Source: Lutraria lutraria (lineage: Eukaryota > Mollusca > Bivalvia > Venerida > Mactridae). Taken from it: DNA of 64,000 nt. The stretch lies in contig OZ026851.1 of assembly GCA_964023205.1 (NCBI GenBank), positions 12,317,637 through 12,381,636 of the forward strand. Reading direction: 5' to 3'. The translations under genes were made by a program, and so were the position numbers. The notes below the pieces were generated by a model. The model saw only the letters and a program-made list of their open reading frames with translations. It had not been told where the DNA came from and did no database searches. This document shows, piece by piece, positions 63,436 through 64,000 of the stretch (within the stretch, counting starts at the first letter, position 1; the number at the start of each line of letters is the position of its first letter).

Positions 63436-63957
63436 CTGCAAAAAAACGAATAAACGTAAGCTGTACGTGTAACCATTAATAACAATCTTAACAACTTGGT
63501 GATTAAGACTTCAAAACCACTGAGTAAAGACCATCTGTGTACAGCGGTGACTCAATGACACATAATACATGTATGCATTCCATTTCTTCTCTCTCTCTCT
63601 TGAGGAGCCATTATTAATGCGATATACCCTTCAGGGACATCATGTTCTGTTATTTTTAAGTTTCTATGTGTTGGGTGGGTTTTGAGGCCGTGGGATTTTG
63701 GGGATGTATTATCTACGGGAAGGTGAGAGCTTTTTATGTTTATTTTTCTAGAAGTCTCTCCCTTTCATGCATATTGCATATATTTTAATATGTTAACAAA
63801 TGTTCTCCTCGTATGGTCAAAATGATCATTCAGAAGGCAGTTATCATCATCTGCATAACTTCTTTCATTTTAAAAAAACATTCCTTATGATTTAATTGCA
63901 TTGTTTTCTTTATTGTGACGTAACGACACCTCACTAATGTATGTCTAATGAACTTAC

Positions 63958-64000
63958 CCAGATCTGGCGAAATTCGTCCACATGGTCATCATAGCTTTGG
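63958..64000 (-). CDS. Carboxylesterase gene 4, exon 1 (3' end only, cut by the right edge)
   Basis: The last 43 bp of the window match the end of exon 1 of genes 2 and 3 (encoding KAMMTMWTNFARSG) and end at the same donor, GTAAGT on minus at 63957-63952. The rest of the gene lies outside. Confidence 0.85.

Overview
The window is AT-rich animal DNA: spliced genes with consensus GT/AG introns, long introns and spacers full of short repeats (tRNA-derived SINEs, terminal-inverted-repeat elements, foldbacks, minisatellites), and no bacterial operon features. The gene content (a large ankyrin-cGAS-like receptor, tandem secreted carboxylesterases, a plakin-like gene) and the repeats suggest a lophotrochozoan, most likely a bivalve mollusc. 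The species cannot be fixed from the sequence alone.

Region 1 (1-24.1 kb, minus strand) is the 5' half of one gene. Seven short phase-0 exons at 24033-24102, 12705-12833, 7906-7956, 3378-3449, 1215-1325, 736-831 and 41-163 join into 215 residues of helical, spectrin-repeat-like protein that resembles the plakin domain of plakins and spectraplakins. The gene runs off the left edge. A candidate promoter with an NRF1-type palindrome and E2F-like boxes sits just upstream of the ATG exon (24152-24195). Its introns hold a 2.0-kb TIR element (17314-19332), an 18-bp minisatellite (13681-14345), SINEs and several MITE-like elements.

Region 2 (24.1-41.1 kb) is a gene desert as far as I can see. It holds repeats and inverted repeats and no convincing coding exon.

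Region 3 (41.16-45.47 kb, plus strand) is a two-exon gene for a predicted 1140-residue protein: an N-terminal helical and acidic part, a block of about ten ankyrin repeats, and a C-terminal Mab-21/cGAS-like nucleotidyltransferase (cGLR) with the GS motif and three metal-binding acids intact. This is the most interesting locus: a likely innate-immune nucleotide second-messenger synthase fused to an ankyrin array.

Region 4 (46.8-64 kb) is a cluster of four type-B carboxylesterase/cholinesterase-like genes sharing one two-exon structure with a phase-2 intron. Gene 1 is on plus and carries a frameshift between signal peptide and catalytic domain. Genes 2, 3 and 4 are on minus, in tandem. Genes 2 and 3 are near-identical recent duplicates, and gene 4 is cut by the right edge. 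The 2-3 and 3-4 spacers are paralogous, and the 2-3 spacer has been split by a segment carrying a 2.34-kb TIR element. The encoded proteins are probably secreted hydrolases of ester substrates. Nothing in the sequence links them functionally to the cGLR gene beyond proximity.
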